Shown here piece by piece: positions 31,272 through 42,590 of a DNA stretch of 64,000 nucleotides. Source of the DNA: Undibacter mobilis (lineage in GTDB: Bacteria > Pseudomonadota > Alphaproteobacteria > Rhizobiales > Xanthobacteraceae); NCBI RefSeq assembly GCF_003367195.1, contig NZ_QRGO01000001.1:2528501-2592500 (forward strand). Direction: 5' to 3'. A model generated the notes under the pieces. It was not told the origin of the DNA and searched no databases. It worked only from the letters and a program-made list of their open reading frames with translations. The first letter of the stretch is position 1. Each line of letters opens with the position of its first letter. The position numbers and the translations under genes are program-made.

Positions 31272-32486
31272 TTACGCCGCCATCGCCTTCTTCAGGTTGT
31301 CGTCGATCTTGTCGAGGAACCCGGTGGTCGACAGCCACTTCTGATCGGGACCGACGAGCAAGGCCAGGTCCTTGGTCATGAAGCCGGCTTCGACGGTGTC
31401 GACGCAGACCTTCTCCAGCGTCAGAGAAAACGTCATCAGCGCGTCGTTGCCGTCGAGCTTGGCGCGATGGGCGAGGCCGCGGGTCCAGGCGAAGATCGAG
31501 GCGATCGAGTTCGTGGACGTCGCTTGGCCCTGCTGATGCTGGCGGTAGTGCCGCGTCACGGTGCCATGCGCGGCCTCGGCTTCGACCACCTTGCCGTCCG
31601 GCGTCAGCAGCACGGAGGTCATCAGGCCGAGCGAGCCGAAGCCCTGCGCCACCGTGTCGGACTGCACATCGCCGTCATAGTTCTTGCAGGCCCAGACATA
31701 GCCGCCCGACCACTTCAGCGCCGAGGCGACCATGTCGTCGATCAGGCGGTGCTCGTACCAGATCTTCTTGTCGGCGAACTTGGCCTTGAATTCGGCGTCG
31801 AACACCTCCTGGAAGATGTCCTTGAAGCGGCCGTCATACTGCTTGAGGATGGTGTTCTTGGTCGACAGATAGAGCGGATAGCCGCGGTCGAGCGCATAAT
31901 TCATCGAGGCGCGGGCGAAATCGCGGATCGAGTCGTCGAGGTTGTACATCGCCATGGCGACACCGGCATCCGGCGCCTTGAATACTTCCTTCTCGATCAC
32001 CTTGCCGTCATTGCCGACGAACTTCATCGACAGCGTGCCCGCCGACGGAAACTTGAAGTCGGTGGCGCGGTACTGATCGCCATAGGCATGGCGGCCGATG
32101 ATGATCGGCTGCGTCCAGCCGGGCACCAGGCGCGGCACGTTCTTGCAGATGATCGGTTCGCGGAAGATGGTGCCGCCCAGGATGTTGCGGATGGTGCCGT
32201 TCGGGCTCTTCCACATTTCCTTGAGGTTGAACTCCTTCACGCGCGCTTCGTCCGGCGTGATGGTGGCGCACTTGACCGCGACGCCGACTTCCTTGGTCTT
32301 GTTGGCGGCGTCGATGGTGATCTGGTCGGCGGTTTCGTCGCGCTTCTCGATGCTCAGATCGTAGTAGAGCAGGTCGATGTCCAGATAAGGATGGATCAGC
32401 TTGTCCTTGATGAGCTGCCAGATGATGCGGGTCATTTCGTCGCCATCCATCTCGACGACGGGATTTTTCACTTTGATCTTGGCCAT
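31272..32486 (-). CDS. icd: Isocitrate dehydrogenase, NADP-dependent (dimeric type)
   Basis: Oxidises isocitrate to 2-oxoglutarate in the TCA cycle with NADP. The 404-residue chain is of the dimeric eukaryote-like class (starts [21 protein letters not shown]). Substrate-binding motifs are visible: [16 protein letters not shown] and [20 protein letters not shown], with the Asp metal ligand there; [25 protein letters not shown] is the NADP-binding tail region. A second, unrelated-in-size NADP enzyme lies at 33904-36126. Confidence 0.97.
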   Translation of the reverse strand: MAKIKVKNPVVEMDGDEMTRIIWQLIKDKLIHPYLDIDLLYYDLSIEKRDETADQITIDAANKTKEVGVAVKCATITPDEARVKEFNLKEMWKSPNGTIRNILGGTIFREPIICKNVPRLVPGWTQPIIIGRHAYGDQYRATDFKFPSAGTLSMKFVGNDGKVIEKEVFKAPDAGVAMAMYNLDDSIRDFARASMNYALDRGYPLYLSTKNTILKQYDGRFKDIFQEVFDAEFKAKFADKKIWYEHRLIDDMVASALKWSGGYVWACKNYDGDVQSDTVAQGFGSLGLMTSVLLTPDGKVVEAEAAHGTVTRHYRQHQQGQATSTNSIASIFAWTRGLAHRAKLDGNDALMTFSLTLEKVCVDTVEAGFMTKDLALLVGPDQKWLSTTGFLDKIDDNLKKAMAA

Positions 32487-32761
32487 ATGAGTGAATTACC
32501 TTTCGAGGACCGGCATCGGCAATGCTGCTTCGACGGCTCTATAACATCGACTTTTCCGCCATCAAAGCCGCACCGTTTCATGGACTTAAGTTGCACCCAG
32601 GCGAAACTGTAGCGCTGCCGGCACATCGCGGCCTTGCGCGCCGGCCCGGCAAACCCGTTCACGAAACTGTCACTGCGAGCCGTGGCGCGCTTTCTTCCGT
32701 GAACTGGAAAATGGCCGCAATCGCGGTACATTGATGGGGCGAACCGGAAGGAGGAATTGCC

Positions 32762-33250
32762 ATGATCGACGTCGCACTCAACCGCCGCAGCCTCCTCGCC
32801 GCAGCCGGCCCCGTTCTGGCGGTCGGGGCTTTCGGGCTGGTGATGCCGGCCCGCGCACAGGGCCTTGCACCGACCCAGTCGATGTCGGGCGGCGCCAACA
32901 ATTACCAGAAGGGCGCGCCGGTCGTGAACCGGATCGGCAAGGGCGGCTTCTGGATGACGGGCACTGTCCGCCGCGCCGGCGACGGGGCGCCGCTGGCCGG
33001 GCAACGCATTCAGATCTGGGCGCATACCGTCGAGGGGCGCGAGGAAGATCAGCGCAGCCACGGTGCGACGCTGACCGACAAGAATGGCGCGTTCCGGCTC
33101 GAAATGCCGCAGATCATTCCCATCTTCGGCCAACCGCACGGCCACCTTGCTTATGACAGCGGCGAATTCAAAACGGTGTTTCTGCGTCCCGTGATGCGCA
33201 GCGCGAAGGACACCGGCCTCGAGGCGCATTTCATTCTTCAGCCGGCCTGA
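32762..33250 (+). CDS. Tat-exported intradiol-dioxygenase-like protein
   Basis: A 162-residue protein with a twin-arginine signal (RRSLLAAAGPVLAVGAFG) and a beta-sandwich domain of the intradiol ring-cleavage dioxygenase/transthyretin-like type: QRIQIWAHT, HGATLTDKNGAFRLEMP and PIFGQPHGHLAY. The H-x-H in PHGH could be the remnant of the iron ligand pair; the iron-binding tyrosines of true dioxygenases are not evident. The following ferric-reductase-like gene begins 16 bases later, so the two are probably an exported pair. Confidence 0.7.
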   Translation: MIDVALNRRSLLAAAGPVLAVGAFGLVMPARAQGLAPTQSMSGGANNYQKGAPVVNRIGKGGFWMTGTVRRAGDGAPLAGQRIQIWAHTVEGREEDQRSHGATLTDKNGAFRLEMPQIIPIFGQPHGHLAYDSGEFKTVFLRPVMRSAKDTGLEAHFILQPA

Positions 33251-33266
33251 CATTGGGAATGAGGCA

Positions 33267-33866
33267 ATGAGATGGGCCCGGGTGAGCCTGATCTGGGCCG
33301 CTCTGATTGCCGCCATTGGTGTGCCGGCCGCTTTGGCCGCGGCAAGCCCGCAGCTTGAATGGCGCGACGCTATCTATATCGCGGCCGGCTTCGCTGGGAT
33401 CGTCGCACTGGGGCTGTTGCTCGTTCAGCCGCTGCTGATCGCCGGATACTTGCCGGGACTATCGGCTTACCGAGCGCGGCGCGTGCATCATTGGATCGGC
33501 GGCGCGCTGGTCGCGGCATTGATCGTTCACGTCGCGGGGCTTTGGATCACCAGCCCGCCGGACATGATCGACGCGCTGCTGTTTCGCTCGCCGACGCCGT
33601 TCTCTCCCTTCGGTGTGATCGCGTTCTGGGCCGTCGCCGCGGTGGCGGTGCTGGCCTTGTTCCGCCGCCGGCTGGGTTTGCGAACCTGGCGCGTCGTTCA
33701 CATGTCGCTCGCGGCGGTCATCGTCGCCGGCAGCGTGGTCCATGCCGTGCTGATCGAAGGCACGATGGAGACGATTTCGAAAGCGGCTTTGTGCGCGCTG
33801 GTCGTCGCGGCGGCCTTCAAGGTCATGACCGACCTGTGGATGCGAAGAAAGCGGACGCTTTCGTAG
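33267..33866 (+). CDS. Ferric-reductase-like membrane protein
   Basis: A 199-residue integral membrane protein with six helices and the histidine pattern of ferric reductase/YedZ-type heme proteins: RVHHWIGGALVAALIVHVAG on one pair of helices and RVVHMSLAAVIVAGSVVHAV on another. These His pairs would bind one or two hemes and move electrons across the membrane. It is coupled to the Tat-exported protein just upstream, suggesting electron delivery to it; this is inference. Confidence 0.82.
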   Translation: MRWARVSLIWAALIAAIGVPAALAAASPQLEWRDAIYIAAGFAGIVALGLLLVQPLLIAGYLPGLSAYRARRVHHWIGGALVAALIVHVAGLWITSPPDMIDALLFRSPTPFSPFGVIAFWAVAAVAVLALFRRRLGLRTWRVVHMSLAAVIVAGSVVHAVLIEGTMETISKAALCALVVAAAFKVMTDLWMRRKRTLS

Positions 33867-33897
33867 GGTGGGCTAAGCGAAGCGAGCCCACCCTACG
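33862..33897. repeat. REP-like inverted repeat between convergent genes
   Basis: Perfect 13-bp arms CGTAGGGTGGGCT (33862-33874) and AGCCCACCCTACG (33885-33897), loop AAGCGAAGCG. It overlaps the 3' end of the ferric-reductase-like gene and may terminate transcription from both sides. The GTAGGGTGGGC core resembles a dispersed intergenic repeat found in many bacteria. Confidence 0.7.
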
Positions 33898-33903
33898 GTT
33901 TCC

Positions 33904-36168
<2,265 letters not shown>

Positions 36169-36277
36169 CTATAGCATCCGCGCTCCGCCCGAGGAAAGCC
36201 TCGCCCGGCCAGGGTTTTCCCCCGAGCTTTCGCGCCTCACGGGAGGGGGCTATAGAGCCGGAAACGGAGCCTTATCA

Positions 36278-37498
36278 ATGCCCGGAGCCGGGACCGACAA
36301 GACCAAGCGCTGGATCGAACGCCCGGGCCCTGTGGTGGTGCTGGTCGAGCCTCAGATGGGCGAGAACATCGGCGCGGCGGCGCGCGCCATGGCCAATTTC
36401 GGCCTCGGCCGCCTGCGGCTGGTGAAGCCGAAGCAGGGCTGGCCGAACGAGAAAGCGGTCGTCATGGCCGCCGGCGCCACCCGCGTGCTCGACGGCGCGC
36501 AGCTTTTCGAGACGCTGGAGGAGGCGGTGGCCGACTGCTCCTTCGTGCTGGCGACCACCGCACGCCACCACGACCAATTGAAGCCGATCATCGACGCCCA
36601 GCAGGCGGCAGCCGAGGTCGCGCCGCGCGTTGCCGCCGGCGATACCGTCGCGCTGGTATTCGGCCGGGAGCGCAACGGGCTGGAGAACCACGAGGTCGGG
36701 CTCGCCGATCGTATCGTGACGCTGCCGGTCAATCCGGCCTTTGCCTCCCTCAACCTGGCGCAGGCGGTGATCGTCGTCGCCTATGAGTGGTTCAAGCTCG
36801 CAGGCAGCGATGCGGTGCGCGAGGACGAGCCGCGGCGGTCGCCGCCGGTCGGCAAGCAGCAGCTCGGCGCGTTCTTCCGCGATCTCGAGCGCGAGCTGGA
36901 GAAGGTCGAGTTCTTCCGCCCCGCCGAGAAGCGCGAGACCATGGTCATCAACCTGCGCAACATCTTCACGCGCATGGAGCTGACGCAACAGGATACCCGC
37001 ACGCTGCATGGTGTGATCATGGCGCTCGCCAATGGCCGGAAGGGCCCGGCGCGCGGCGGCACGCTCGATCCGCAAGCGGCGGAGGAATTGCGCGGCCTGA
37101 TCGCCGATCACAGCGCCGGCCAGATCGCGCAGGAGAGGGCGCCGATCAAGGGGCTGGCGCGGCTGCTGCGGCGTAATCCGACCGAGGCCGAGCGCATATT
37201 CTGGAGCGCGCTCACCGGCGACCGGCGCTTTGCCGGGCTGGCTTTCAAGCGGCAGGTGCCGCTCGGTCCGCATATCGGTGACCTGGTTTCGATCCCGCTG
37301 CGCTGTGTGATCGAGATCGTTCAAACGAACGAACCGGACATCACGCGGGAACAGCGGCCGGCGCGGCACCAGTGGCTGGCCGAGCGCAACTACCGCGTCA
37401 TCACCATCGCGGCGGCGGAGGTGGAGAACGACGTCGGCAAGGTGCTGGACGATCTGGCACCGCGCCTCGTGGCGGCGGACGAAGTTCCCCGCGACTGA
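36278..37498 (+). CDS. trmJ: TrmJ-type tRNA 2'-O-methyltransferase fused to a DUF559 domain
   Basis: A 406-residue protein. Residues 14-260 are a SpoU/TrmJ RNA methyltransferase: VVLVEPQMGENIGAAARAMANFG, VALVFGRERNGLENHEV and SLNLAQAVIVVAYE are the knot motifs that bind S-adenosylmethionine and methylate position 32 of tRNA. Residues about 290-395 match DUF559 (Vsr-like nuclease): LARLLRRNPTEAERIFW, FKRQVPLGPHIGDLVS, HQWLAERNYRVITI. The nuclease active site is degraded: the usual EL-DG-QH motif reads EIVQTNEPD. Start at 36278 from family length and position; the longer frame from 36071 is unsupported. Confidence 0.9.
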   Translation: MPGAGTDKTKRWIERPGPVVVLVEPQMGENIGAAARAMANFGLGRLRLVKPKQGWPNEKAVVMAAGATRVLDGAQLFETLEEAVADCSFVLATTARHHDQLKPIIDAQQAAAEVAPRVAAGDTVALVFGRERNGLENHEVGLADRIVTLPVNPAFASLNLAQAVIVVAYEWFKLAGSDAVREDEPRRSPPVGKQQLGAFFRDLERELEKVEFFRPAEKRETMVINLRNIFTRMELTQQDTRTLHGVIMALANGRKGPARGGTLDPQAAEELRGLIADHSAGQIAQERAPIKGLARLLRRNPTEAERIFWSALTGDRRFAGLAFKRQVPLGPHIGDLVSIPLRCVIEIVQTNEPDITREQRPARHQWLAERNYRVITIAAAEVENDVGKVLDDLAPRLVAADEVPRD

Positions 37499-37538
37499 GG
37501 CCGGATTGCCCGCGGCCGGCCAGCCGTCTGGCAATTAG

Positions 37539-37552
37539 AGACTGATCGGTCT
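37539..37552 (+). promoter_or_regulatory. Operator-like site upstream of the TetR gene
   Basis: AGACTGATCGGTCT, an imperfect palindrome (AGAC arms), sits just before the first ATG of the TetR gene. A near copy, AGACCAATCGGTCG, lies at 38217-38230. Confidence 0.6.
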
Positions 37553-37555
37553 ATT

Positions 37556-38179
37556 ATGGTCATCATGAGCCGGCAGACAGCATCGTCCCGGGCGCTGGGG
37601 CGCCCGCGAACTTTCGACCCCGAAGCCGCCGTCGAACGCGCGATGAGCGTGTTCTGGACGCGCGGCTATCACGCCACCGCGCTGCCCGACCTTTTGCGTG
37701 CGACAAGGCTCTCACGCGGAAGTCTCTATGCCGCCTTCGGCGATAAGCACTCGCTCTTCCTCCGCGCGCTCGACCGCTACATCGCGGATGCGCTGGCGCG
37801 AATGGATGATGAGCTGGCCGCCGGCAAAGACCCGGTCGACGGTTTGCGGGCTTATCTTGCGGGCTATGTCGAGCGCACGAGCGGCGCGAAAGGCCGTCGC
37901 GGGTGCCTGCTGGTCGCCACCGCCATGGAGCTCGCGGGCAGGGACGCCGACGTTGACCGTCGCGTCGCGGGCTTTTTCAAAGGGATGGAAAGCCGGGTGA
38001 CGAATGCCCTCTCTCGTGCGCAAGCAGCCGGCAAACTGGCCGCCGGCGTCGAGCCCGCGAGCGCCGCGCGAATTCTGCTCTGTTTCGTGGAAGGCTTGCG
38101 CGTGTTTGGCAAAACGGCGCCTTCACACGCTTTTTCAAAAGCAACCGCCGACGCTTTGCTCGATCGCCTGATGAAGTAG
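37556..38179 (+). CDS. TetR-family transcriptional regulator
   Basis: A 207-residue repressor with the N-terminal HTH domain (about residues 20-70; recognition helix region SRGSLYAAFGDKHSLF) and a C-terminal ligand-binding domain containing AGKLAAGVEPASAARILLCFVEGLR. An operator-like site at 37539-37552 overlaps its start region, so it is likely autoregulated. A second site precedes the adjacent EamA gene, its probable target. A second ATG at 37565 (MSRQTA) is an alternative start. Confidence 0.9.
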   Translation: MVIMSRQTASSRALGRPRTFDPEAAVERAMSVFWTRGYHATALPDLLRATRLSRGSLYAAFGDKHSLFLRALDRYIADALARMDDELAAGKDPVDGLRAYLAGYVERTSGAKGRRGCLLVATAMELAGRDADVDRRVAGFFKGMESRVTNALSRAQAAGKLAAGVEPASAARILLCFVEGLRVFGKTAPSHAFSKATADALLDRLMK

Positions 38180-38216
38180 CGGGCAGATGCGAAAGCATCG
38201 AGCCGCGTCGATATAT

Positions 38217-38230
38217 AGACCAATCGGTCG
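38217..38230 (+). promoter_or_regulatory. Operator-like site upstream of the EamA gene
   Basis: AGACCAATCGGTCG, with GACC/GGTC arms; it shares AGAC-N2-ATCGGTC with the site before the TetR gene, and lies 14 bases before the start codon at 38245. Confidence 0.6.
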
Positions 38231-38244
38231 TGAAGGGGATGCTC

Positions 38245-39105
38245 ATGTCTGCGTTTCAACTGTTTTGCGCTGTGACTGTGCAGTTGCTCTGGGGATTTCA
38301 GTTCGTGGTCATTAAAGTCGGCGTGACGGAATTTCCGCCGCTGTTCTTTCTGGCACTGCGCTTCCTGGGCGTCGCGCTTCTGCTGGTGCCGCTTGTGAAG
38401 CGGCCGGCGCCCGCGCAGGTCGGCCCGGTCATGGCAATTTCGGTGTTTCTCGGCGGCCTGAACTTCGGGCTCTTTTATGTCGGTCTGCAGCTTGGCTCGG
38501 GAAGCATGTCGGCGGTCGCCTACCAGCTCGCGACGCCCTTCACCATTTTACTGGCGTGGCCGCTGCTCGCGGAGCGGCCCTCGCTGGCGTCGGCGGGTGG
38601 CGTCGTTTTGGCTTTCGCCGGAGTGATCGTGCTGGCGGCGGCGCCGAATTTAGCCGTCAGCGTGCTGCCGCTCATGTTGGTGGTGGGCGCCGCCTTCGCT
38701 TTCGCGGTGTCCAATGTCCTGACGAAGCGCTATGGCCCGTTCGAACCGCTAATGCTCATGGGGTGGACCTCGCTTTTGACCGTGCCGCAGGTCCTGGCCA
38801 TGTCGTTCGTCCTCGAGCGCGGCCAGATGGCAAGCCTGAGTCTGGCGGATCATCGCGGCTGGTTCGCGCTCGCCTACACGGTTTTCATCGGCGGCATTGT
38901 CGGGTTTGGCCTCTGGTTCTGGCTGATTGCCCGCAGTTCGATGAATCGCGTGGCGCCGTTTGGCCTGCTGCTTCCCGTATTCGCCGTGATGTCGAGCGCG
39001 TTTTTCCTCGGCGAACCGGTCACGATCCGGTTGGCGGCAGGCGGGTTGCTGGCGATCGCCGGCGTCGCCATCACGCAGTTCAAGCCGGCCCCTCGCAGCG
39101 CCTAA
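38245..39105 (+). CDS. EamA/DMT-family transporter
   Basis: A 286-residue ten-helix drug/metabolite transporter with two EamA repeats (about residues 5-135 and 148-283). The start MSAFQLFCAV at 38245 has AAGGGGA at a suitable distance; a GTG at 38230 is in frame but overlaps the operator. The gene lies 65 bases after the TetR gene and carries the same operator, so the regulator probably controls this exporter. Substrate unknown. Confidence 0.88.
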   Translation: MSAFQLFCAVTVQLLWGFQFVVIKVGVTEFPPLFFLALRFLGVALLLVPLVKRPAPAQVGPVMAISVFLGGLNFGLFYVGLQLGSGSMSAVAYQLATPFTILLAWPLLAERPSLASAGGVVLAFAGVIVLAAAPNLAVSVLPLMLVVGAAFAFAVSNVLTKRYGPFEPLMLMGWTSLLTVPQVLAMSFVLERGQMASLSLADHRGWFALAYTVFIGGIVGFGLWFWLIARSSMNRVAPFGLLLPVFAVMSSAFFLGEPVTIRLAAGGLLAIAGVAITQFKPAPRSA

Positions 39106-39899
39106 AACGCGTCTTTCGCGCCGGAGGCCTTCACCGGCAACTGCTTGAGCGCGGCAGAAGCGCCCTCGCGCACCAGGCTGAAATCGCTGCCCACGGTCAT
39201 GAAGCGGAAGCCGCGCTTGGCCATGTCGAGGGCGCGCTGCGCGTCGCGGCAATAGATGCCGGGAATCTTGCCGGCCTTGATGGCGGCGGCGCAGATATTG
39301 TCGATCGCGGCATTCACTTCGGGCGCTTCGATGTCCTGCGCCTTGCCGGCCGACAGCGAGGTCGACAGGTCATAGGGACCGATGAACAGCGCGTCGATGC
39401 CCGGCGTGCCGGCAATGGCTTCGACATTGCGCAGCGCCTCCGGCGTCTCGATCATGGCGAATGTCAGCGTGCCGGTATTGGCCGCGGCGAGGTAGTCGGT
39501 CGCCGCCATCTGGCCCTGCAGCATCATCGCGCGCGGCGGCCCGAAGGAGCGCTCGCCCAGCGGTGGATATTTCGCCGCGGCGGCGAACTGCCGCGCGTCA
39601 TCGGGGTTGTTGATCATCGGCGCGACGATGCCTTCCGCGCCGAAATCGAGCGCGCGGCTCACCATGCCGAAGTCGGCCAGCGGCACGCGCACGAACGGCG
39701 CGGCGCCGGCATGGTGCACGGCGCCGATTCCCTCACGCAGCGTGTCGGTATTCCAGAGGCCGTGCTGCGCATCGAGCACCACGGCGGCAAAGCCCTCGCG
39801 CGCGATCGTCTCGGCGACGATCGGCGAGCCCATCATGCACCAGCCGGAGTAGACGGTTTCTCCGGCGCGCAGCCGCTGGGCGAGGGAAAAGGCCGGCAT
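39102..39899 (-). CDS. HpcH/HpaI-family aldolase
   Basis: A 265-residue class II aldolase of the HpaI type (2,4-dihydroxyhept-2-enedioate aldolase-like), which cleaves 4-hydroxy-2-oxoacids to pyruvate and an aldehyde. Family motifs: [11 protein letters not shown] with the catalytic His, RVPLAD with the Arg, and the metal ligands Glu in [10 protein letters not shown] and Asp in [12 protein letters not shown]. Convergent and overlapping by four bases with the EamA gene. Confidence 0.9.
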   Translation of the reverse strand: MPAFSLAQRLRAGETVYSGWCMMGSPIVAETIAREGFAAVVLDAQHGLWNTDTLREGIGAVHHAGAAPFVRVPLADFGMVSRALDFGAEGIVAPMINNPDDARQFAAAAKYPPLGERSFGPPRAMMLQGQMAATDYLAAANTGTLTFAMIETPEALRNVEAIAGTPGIDALFIGPYDLSTSLSAGKAQDIEAPEVNAAIDNICAAAIKAGKIPGIYCRDAQRALDMAKRGFRFMTVGSDFSLVREGASAALKQLPVKASGAKDAF

Positions 39900-39915
39900 C
39901 GCCGCGCCCCGCGCC

Positions 39916-40230
39916 TCAACCGGCCTGGATCTGGGCGACGGCGGTGGCGAGCAGCTCGTTCATCTTCGCACGCACCTGCTGCTCGGTGACGCCTTTGGCT
40001 TCCAGGTCCTTGACGACTTTCTTCAAAACGTCGTTGTCGCCGGCTTCCTCGAAATCCGCCAGCACGACTTCCTTGGCGTAGGCGTTGGCGTCGTCGCCCG
40101 ATTTGCCGAGCAACTCCGCAGCCCACAGGCCGAGCAGCTTGTTGCGCCGGGCCATCGCCTTGAATTGCAATTCCTCGTCATGCGCGAACTTCTTCTCAAA
40201 ACCTTCTTCGCGCTTGTCGAAAGTGGTCAT
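39916..40230 (-). CDS. DUF1476 / ATP synthase zeta-subunit-like protein
   Basis: A 104-residue helical protein ([20 protein letters not shown] onwards) of DUF1476, which in alphaproteobacteria such as Paracoccus is the inhibitory zeta subunit of the F1F0 ATPase. Length and the conserved N-terminal inhibitory stretch are intact. It lies 16 bases before the HpaI gene on the same strand and is probably co-transcribed. Confidence 0.93.
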   Translation of the reverse strand: MTTFDKREEGFEKKFAHDEELQFKAMARRNKLLGLWAAELLGKSGDDANAYAKEVVLADFEEAGDNDVLKKVVKDLEAKGVTEQQVRAKMNELLATAVAQIQAG

Positions 40231-40518
40231 GCCGCCCTCATGATTGACAGGATATTACCGCGTTTGCATATCGCCCGACCGGGGTCAAGGCAACCTACCA
40301 GCCTCCTATTACGGCAAAATTGCGAGGTGGAAAACGCCCTGTCCCGTCGATTGTGCTGCCCGGGGCGTTGGGCTAGGTTGACCCGGTGGCCGAGACGTTT
40401 TAGCGCATGCCCACATGAGTTTGCGCTGGATCGAAAAGAACCACAGCCGAGGGTCTTTAAGCGCTTCAACAAGGAACCACGGCACCCCATGGACATTCAC
40501 AAACCACGGTACATCCCG

Positions 40519-41286
40519 ATGAGCCGACGCCGCCGCATCTACGAAGGCAAGGCGAAGGTCCTCTATGAGGGCCCGGAGCCAGGGACGCTGATTCAGCATT
40601 TCAAGGATGACGCGACCGCTTTCAACGCCAAGAAACACGAGGTGATCGAAGGCAAGGGCGTGCTCAACAACCGCATTTCCGAGTACGTCTTCCAGCACCT
40701 CAACGATATCGGCGTGCCGACGCATTTCATCCGCCGGCTCAACATGCGCGAGCAGTTGATTCGCGAGGTCGAGATCATTCCGCTCGAGGTGGTGGTGCGC
40801 AACGTCGCTGCCGGCTCGCTGTCGACCCGCCTCGGCATCGACGAAGGCACGCAGCTGCCGCGCTCGATCATCGAGTTCTATTACAAGAACGACAAGCTCA
40901 ACGACCCGATGGTGTCGGAAGAGCACATCACCGCGTTCGGCTGGGCCAGCCCTCAGGAGATCGACGACATCATGGCGCTGGCCATTCGCGTCAACGATTT
41001 CCTGTCCGGGCTGTTCCTCGGCGTCGGCATCCGTCTCGTCGATTTCAAGATGGAGACCGGCCGGCTTTGGGAAAACGACGTGATGCGCATCGTCGTTGCC
41101 GATGAAATCTCGCCGGATTCGTGCCGGCTGTGGGATATCAAGACCAACGACAAGATGGACAAGGACCGTTTCCGCCGCGACATGGGCGGGCTGGTCGAGG
41201 CCTATACCGAGGTCGCCAAGCGCCTCGGCATCGTCGCCGAGGGCGAGCGCCCGCAGGGCACCGGCCCGGTGCTGGTGAAAGGCTGA
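40519..41286 (+). CDS. purC: SAICAR synthetase
   Basis: Step 8 of purine synthesis: CAIR plus aspartate and ATP to SAICAR. The start [20 protein letters not shown] at 40519 gives the usual 255 residues; an ATG at 40489 would add ten. Motifs [19 protein letters not shown] and [11 protein letters not shown], with the metal/ATP site LVDFKMETG and the Asp-rich [14 protein letters not shown], are intact. It opens the purC-purS-purQ-purL block, separated from purS by a repeat pair. Confidence 0.97.
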   Translation: MSRRRRIYEGKAKVLYEGPEPGTLIQHFKDDATAFNAKKHEVIEGKGVLNNRISEYVFQHLNDIGVPTHFIRRLNMREQLIREVEIIPLEVVVRNVAAGSLSTRLGIDEGTQLPRSIIEFYYKNDKLNDPMVSEEHITAFGWASPQEIDDIMALAIRVNDFLSGLFLGVGIRLVDFKMETGRLWENDVMRIVVADEISPDSCRLWDIKTNDKMDKDRFRRDMGGLVEAYTEVAKRLGIVAEGERPQGTGPVLVKG

Positions 41287-41292
41287 CGTCCT

Positions 41293-41413
41293 ATCCCGGA
41301 TCAGCGGTGCAGCGCGCCAGCGATGCACCGCTGATCCGGGATCGTTGCGTCACGTGTTCTTGACGGTCCCGGCTCTGCAGCGCATCACTTTCGTGCTGCG
41401 CTGCGTCCGGGAC
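41293..41413. repeat. REP/BIME-like doublet of inverted repeats
   Basis: Two hairpins lie side by side in the purC-purS gap. The first has a perfect 19-bp stem: 41293-41311 pairs with 41324-41342, loop GCGCGCCAGCGA. The second, 41366-41413, has GTCCCGG/CCGGGAC outer arms and an imperfect inner stem (GCAGCGCA...TGCTGCGCTGC). The CCGGATCAGCGG motif resembles dispersed repeats of Bradyrhizobium relatives. It may affect mRNA stability between purC and purS. Confidence 0.75.
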
Positions 41414-41441
41414 AAGTGATTCTCTAGGCAGTCCGACACCC

Positions 41442-41684
41442 ATGAAAGCTCGCGTCACCGTCACCCTGAAATCCGGCGTTCTCGATCCGCAAGGCAAGGC
41501 CATCGAGGGCGCGCTGCGCTCGCTCGGTGTCGACGGCGTCGCCTCGGTACGCCAGGGCAAGGTGTTCGACATCGAGCTGGACGGCAGCGACCGCGCCAAG
41601 GCCGAGGCGCTGCTCAAGCAGGCGGCCGACAAGCTCTTGGCGAACACGGTGATCGAGAACTACCACGTCGAGGTTCTCGGGTAG
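41442..41684 (+). CDS. purS: Phosphoribosylformylglycinamidine synthase subunit PurS
   Basis: An 80-residue small subunit that couples PurQ to PurL in the FGAM synthase step. It shows the typical [20 protein letters not shown] and [11 protein letters not shown]. Start ATG at 41442; purQ starts 17 bases after its stop. Confidence 0.97.
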   Translation: MKARVTVTLKSGVLDPQGKAIEGALRSLGVDGVASVRQGKVFDIELDGSDRAKAEALLKQAADKLLANTVIENYHVEVLG

Positions 41685-41700
41685 GAACGGGAGAGCCTCG

Positions 41701-42402
41701 ATGAAATCCGCCGTCCTCGTCTTCCCGGGTATCAATCGCGAGCGCGACATGGCGCGCACGCTCAGGCTCGTCTCGGGCCAGCAGCCCGCAATGGTCTGGC
41801 ACACCGAGCACGAGCTGCCGGCGGGCACCGACCTTGTGGTCGTGCCGGGTGGCTTCTCCTATGGCGATTACCTGCGCTGCGGCGCCATTGCCGCGCGCTC
41901 CCCGATCATGGACGCGGTGCGCCAATTCGCCGCCAAAGGCGGGCTGGTGCTGGGCGTCTGCAACGGTTTCCAGATCCTGTGCGAATCCGGCCTGCTGCCG
42001 GGTGTACTGATGCGCAACGAGAACCTGCGCTTCATCTGCCGCGACGTGTTTCTGAAAGTCGAGCGCTCCGACACGCCGTTCACGCGCGGATACAATGCCG
42101 GGCAGGTGGTCCGCGTGCCGGTCGCCCATGGCGAGGGCAATTACATCGCCGACGGTGAGACCATCGCGCGGCTGGAAGGCGAGGGACGGGTGATTTTCCG
42201 CTACTCGGGGCCGGACGGCATGATCGACCCGAACTGGAATCACAACGGCGCCATCAACGCCATTGCCGGCATCGTCAACGACGGCGGCAATGTACTCGGC
42301 ATGATGCCGCACCCGGAAAACCACGTCGAAGCCGAAATCGGCTCGACCGATGGCCGCGGCCTGTTCGCCGGGCTCGCCGAAGTGCTCAAAAGGGCGGCCT
42401 GA
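41701..42402 (+). CDS. purQ: FGAM synthase glutaminase subunit PurQ
   Basis: Class I glutamine amidotransferase that supplies ammonia to PurL. Nucleophile Cys is in [10 protein letters not shown] and the catalytic His in [10 protein letters not shown]. The 233-residue length is normal. A small oddity is the N-terminal [10 protein letters not shown] where most relatives have FPGSNCDRDM. A GGGAGAG site precedes the ATG. Confidence 0.97.
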   Translation: MKSAVLVFPGINRERDMARTLRLVSGQQPAMVWHTEHELPAGTDLVVVPGGFSYGDYLRCGAIAARSPIMDAVRQFAAKGGLVLGVCNGFQILCESGLLPGVLMRNENLRFICRDVFLKVERSDTPFTRGYNAGQVVRVPVAHGEGNYIADGETIARLEGEGRVIFRYSGPDGMIDPNWNHNGAINAIAGIVNDGGNVLGMMPHPENHVEAEIGSTDGRGLFAGLAEVLKRAA

Positions 42403-42590
42403 GGCCGCGCCTGCGGTCGTCCGCCACCCGATTTTTCGACCATTTCCCGCCCACCACACGACTTTTCGACCTCCGGGACGCCGTGGTGCGCAACGCGCCC
42501 CGAATTTCCTCTGGAAGCCTCGCATTAGGGTGTCTAAGTCCCGGGGTGTCCGTGCTAGGCAAAAATCCGGCCGCCGTTCCCAGGAATCCC

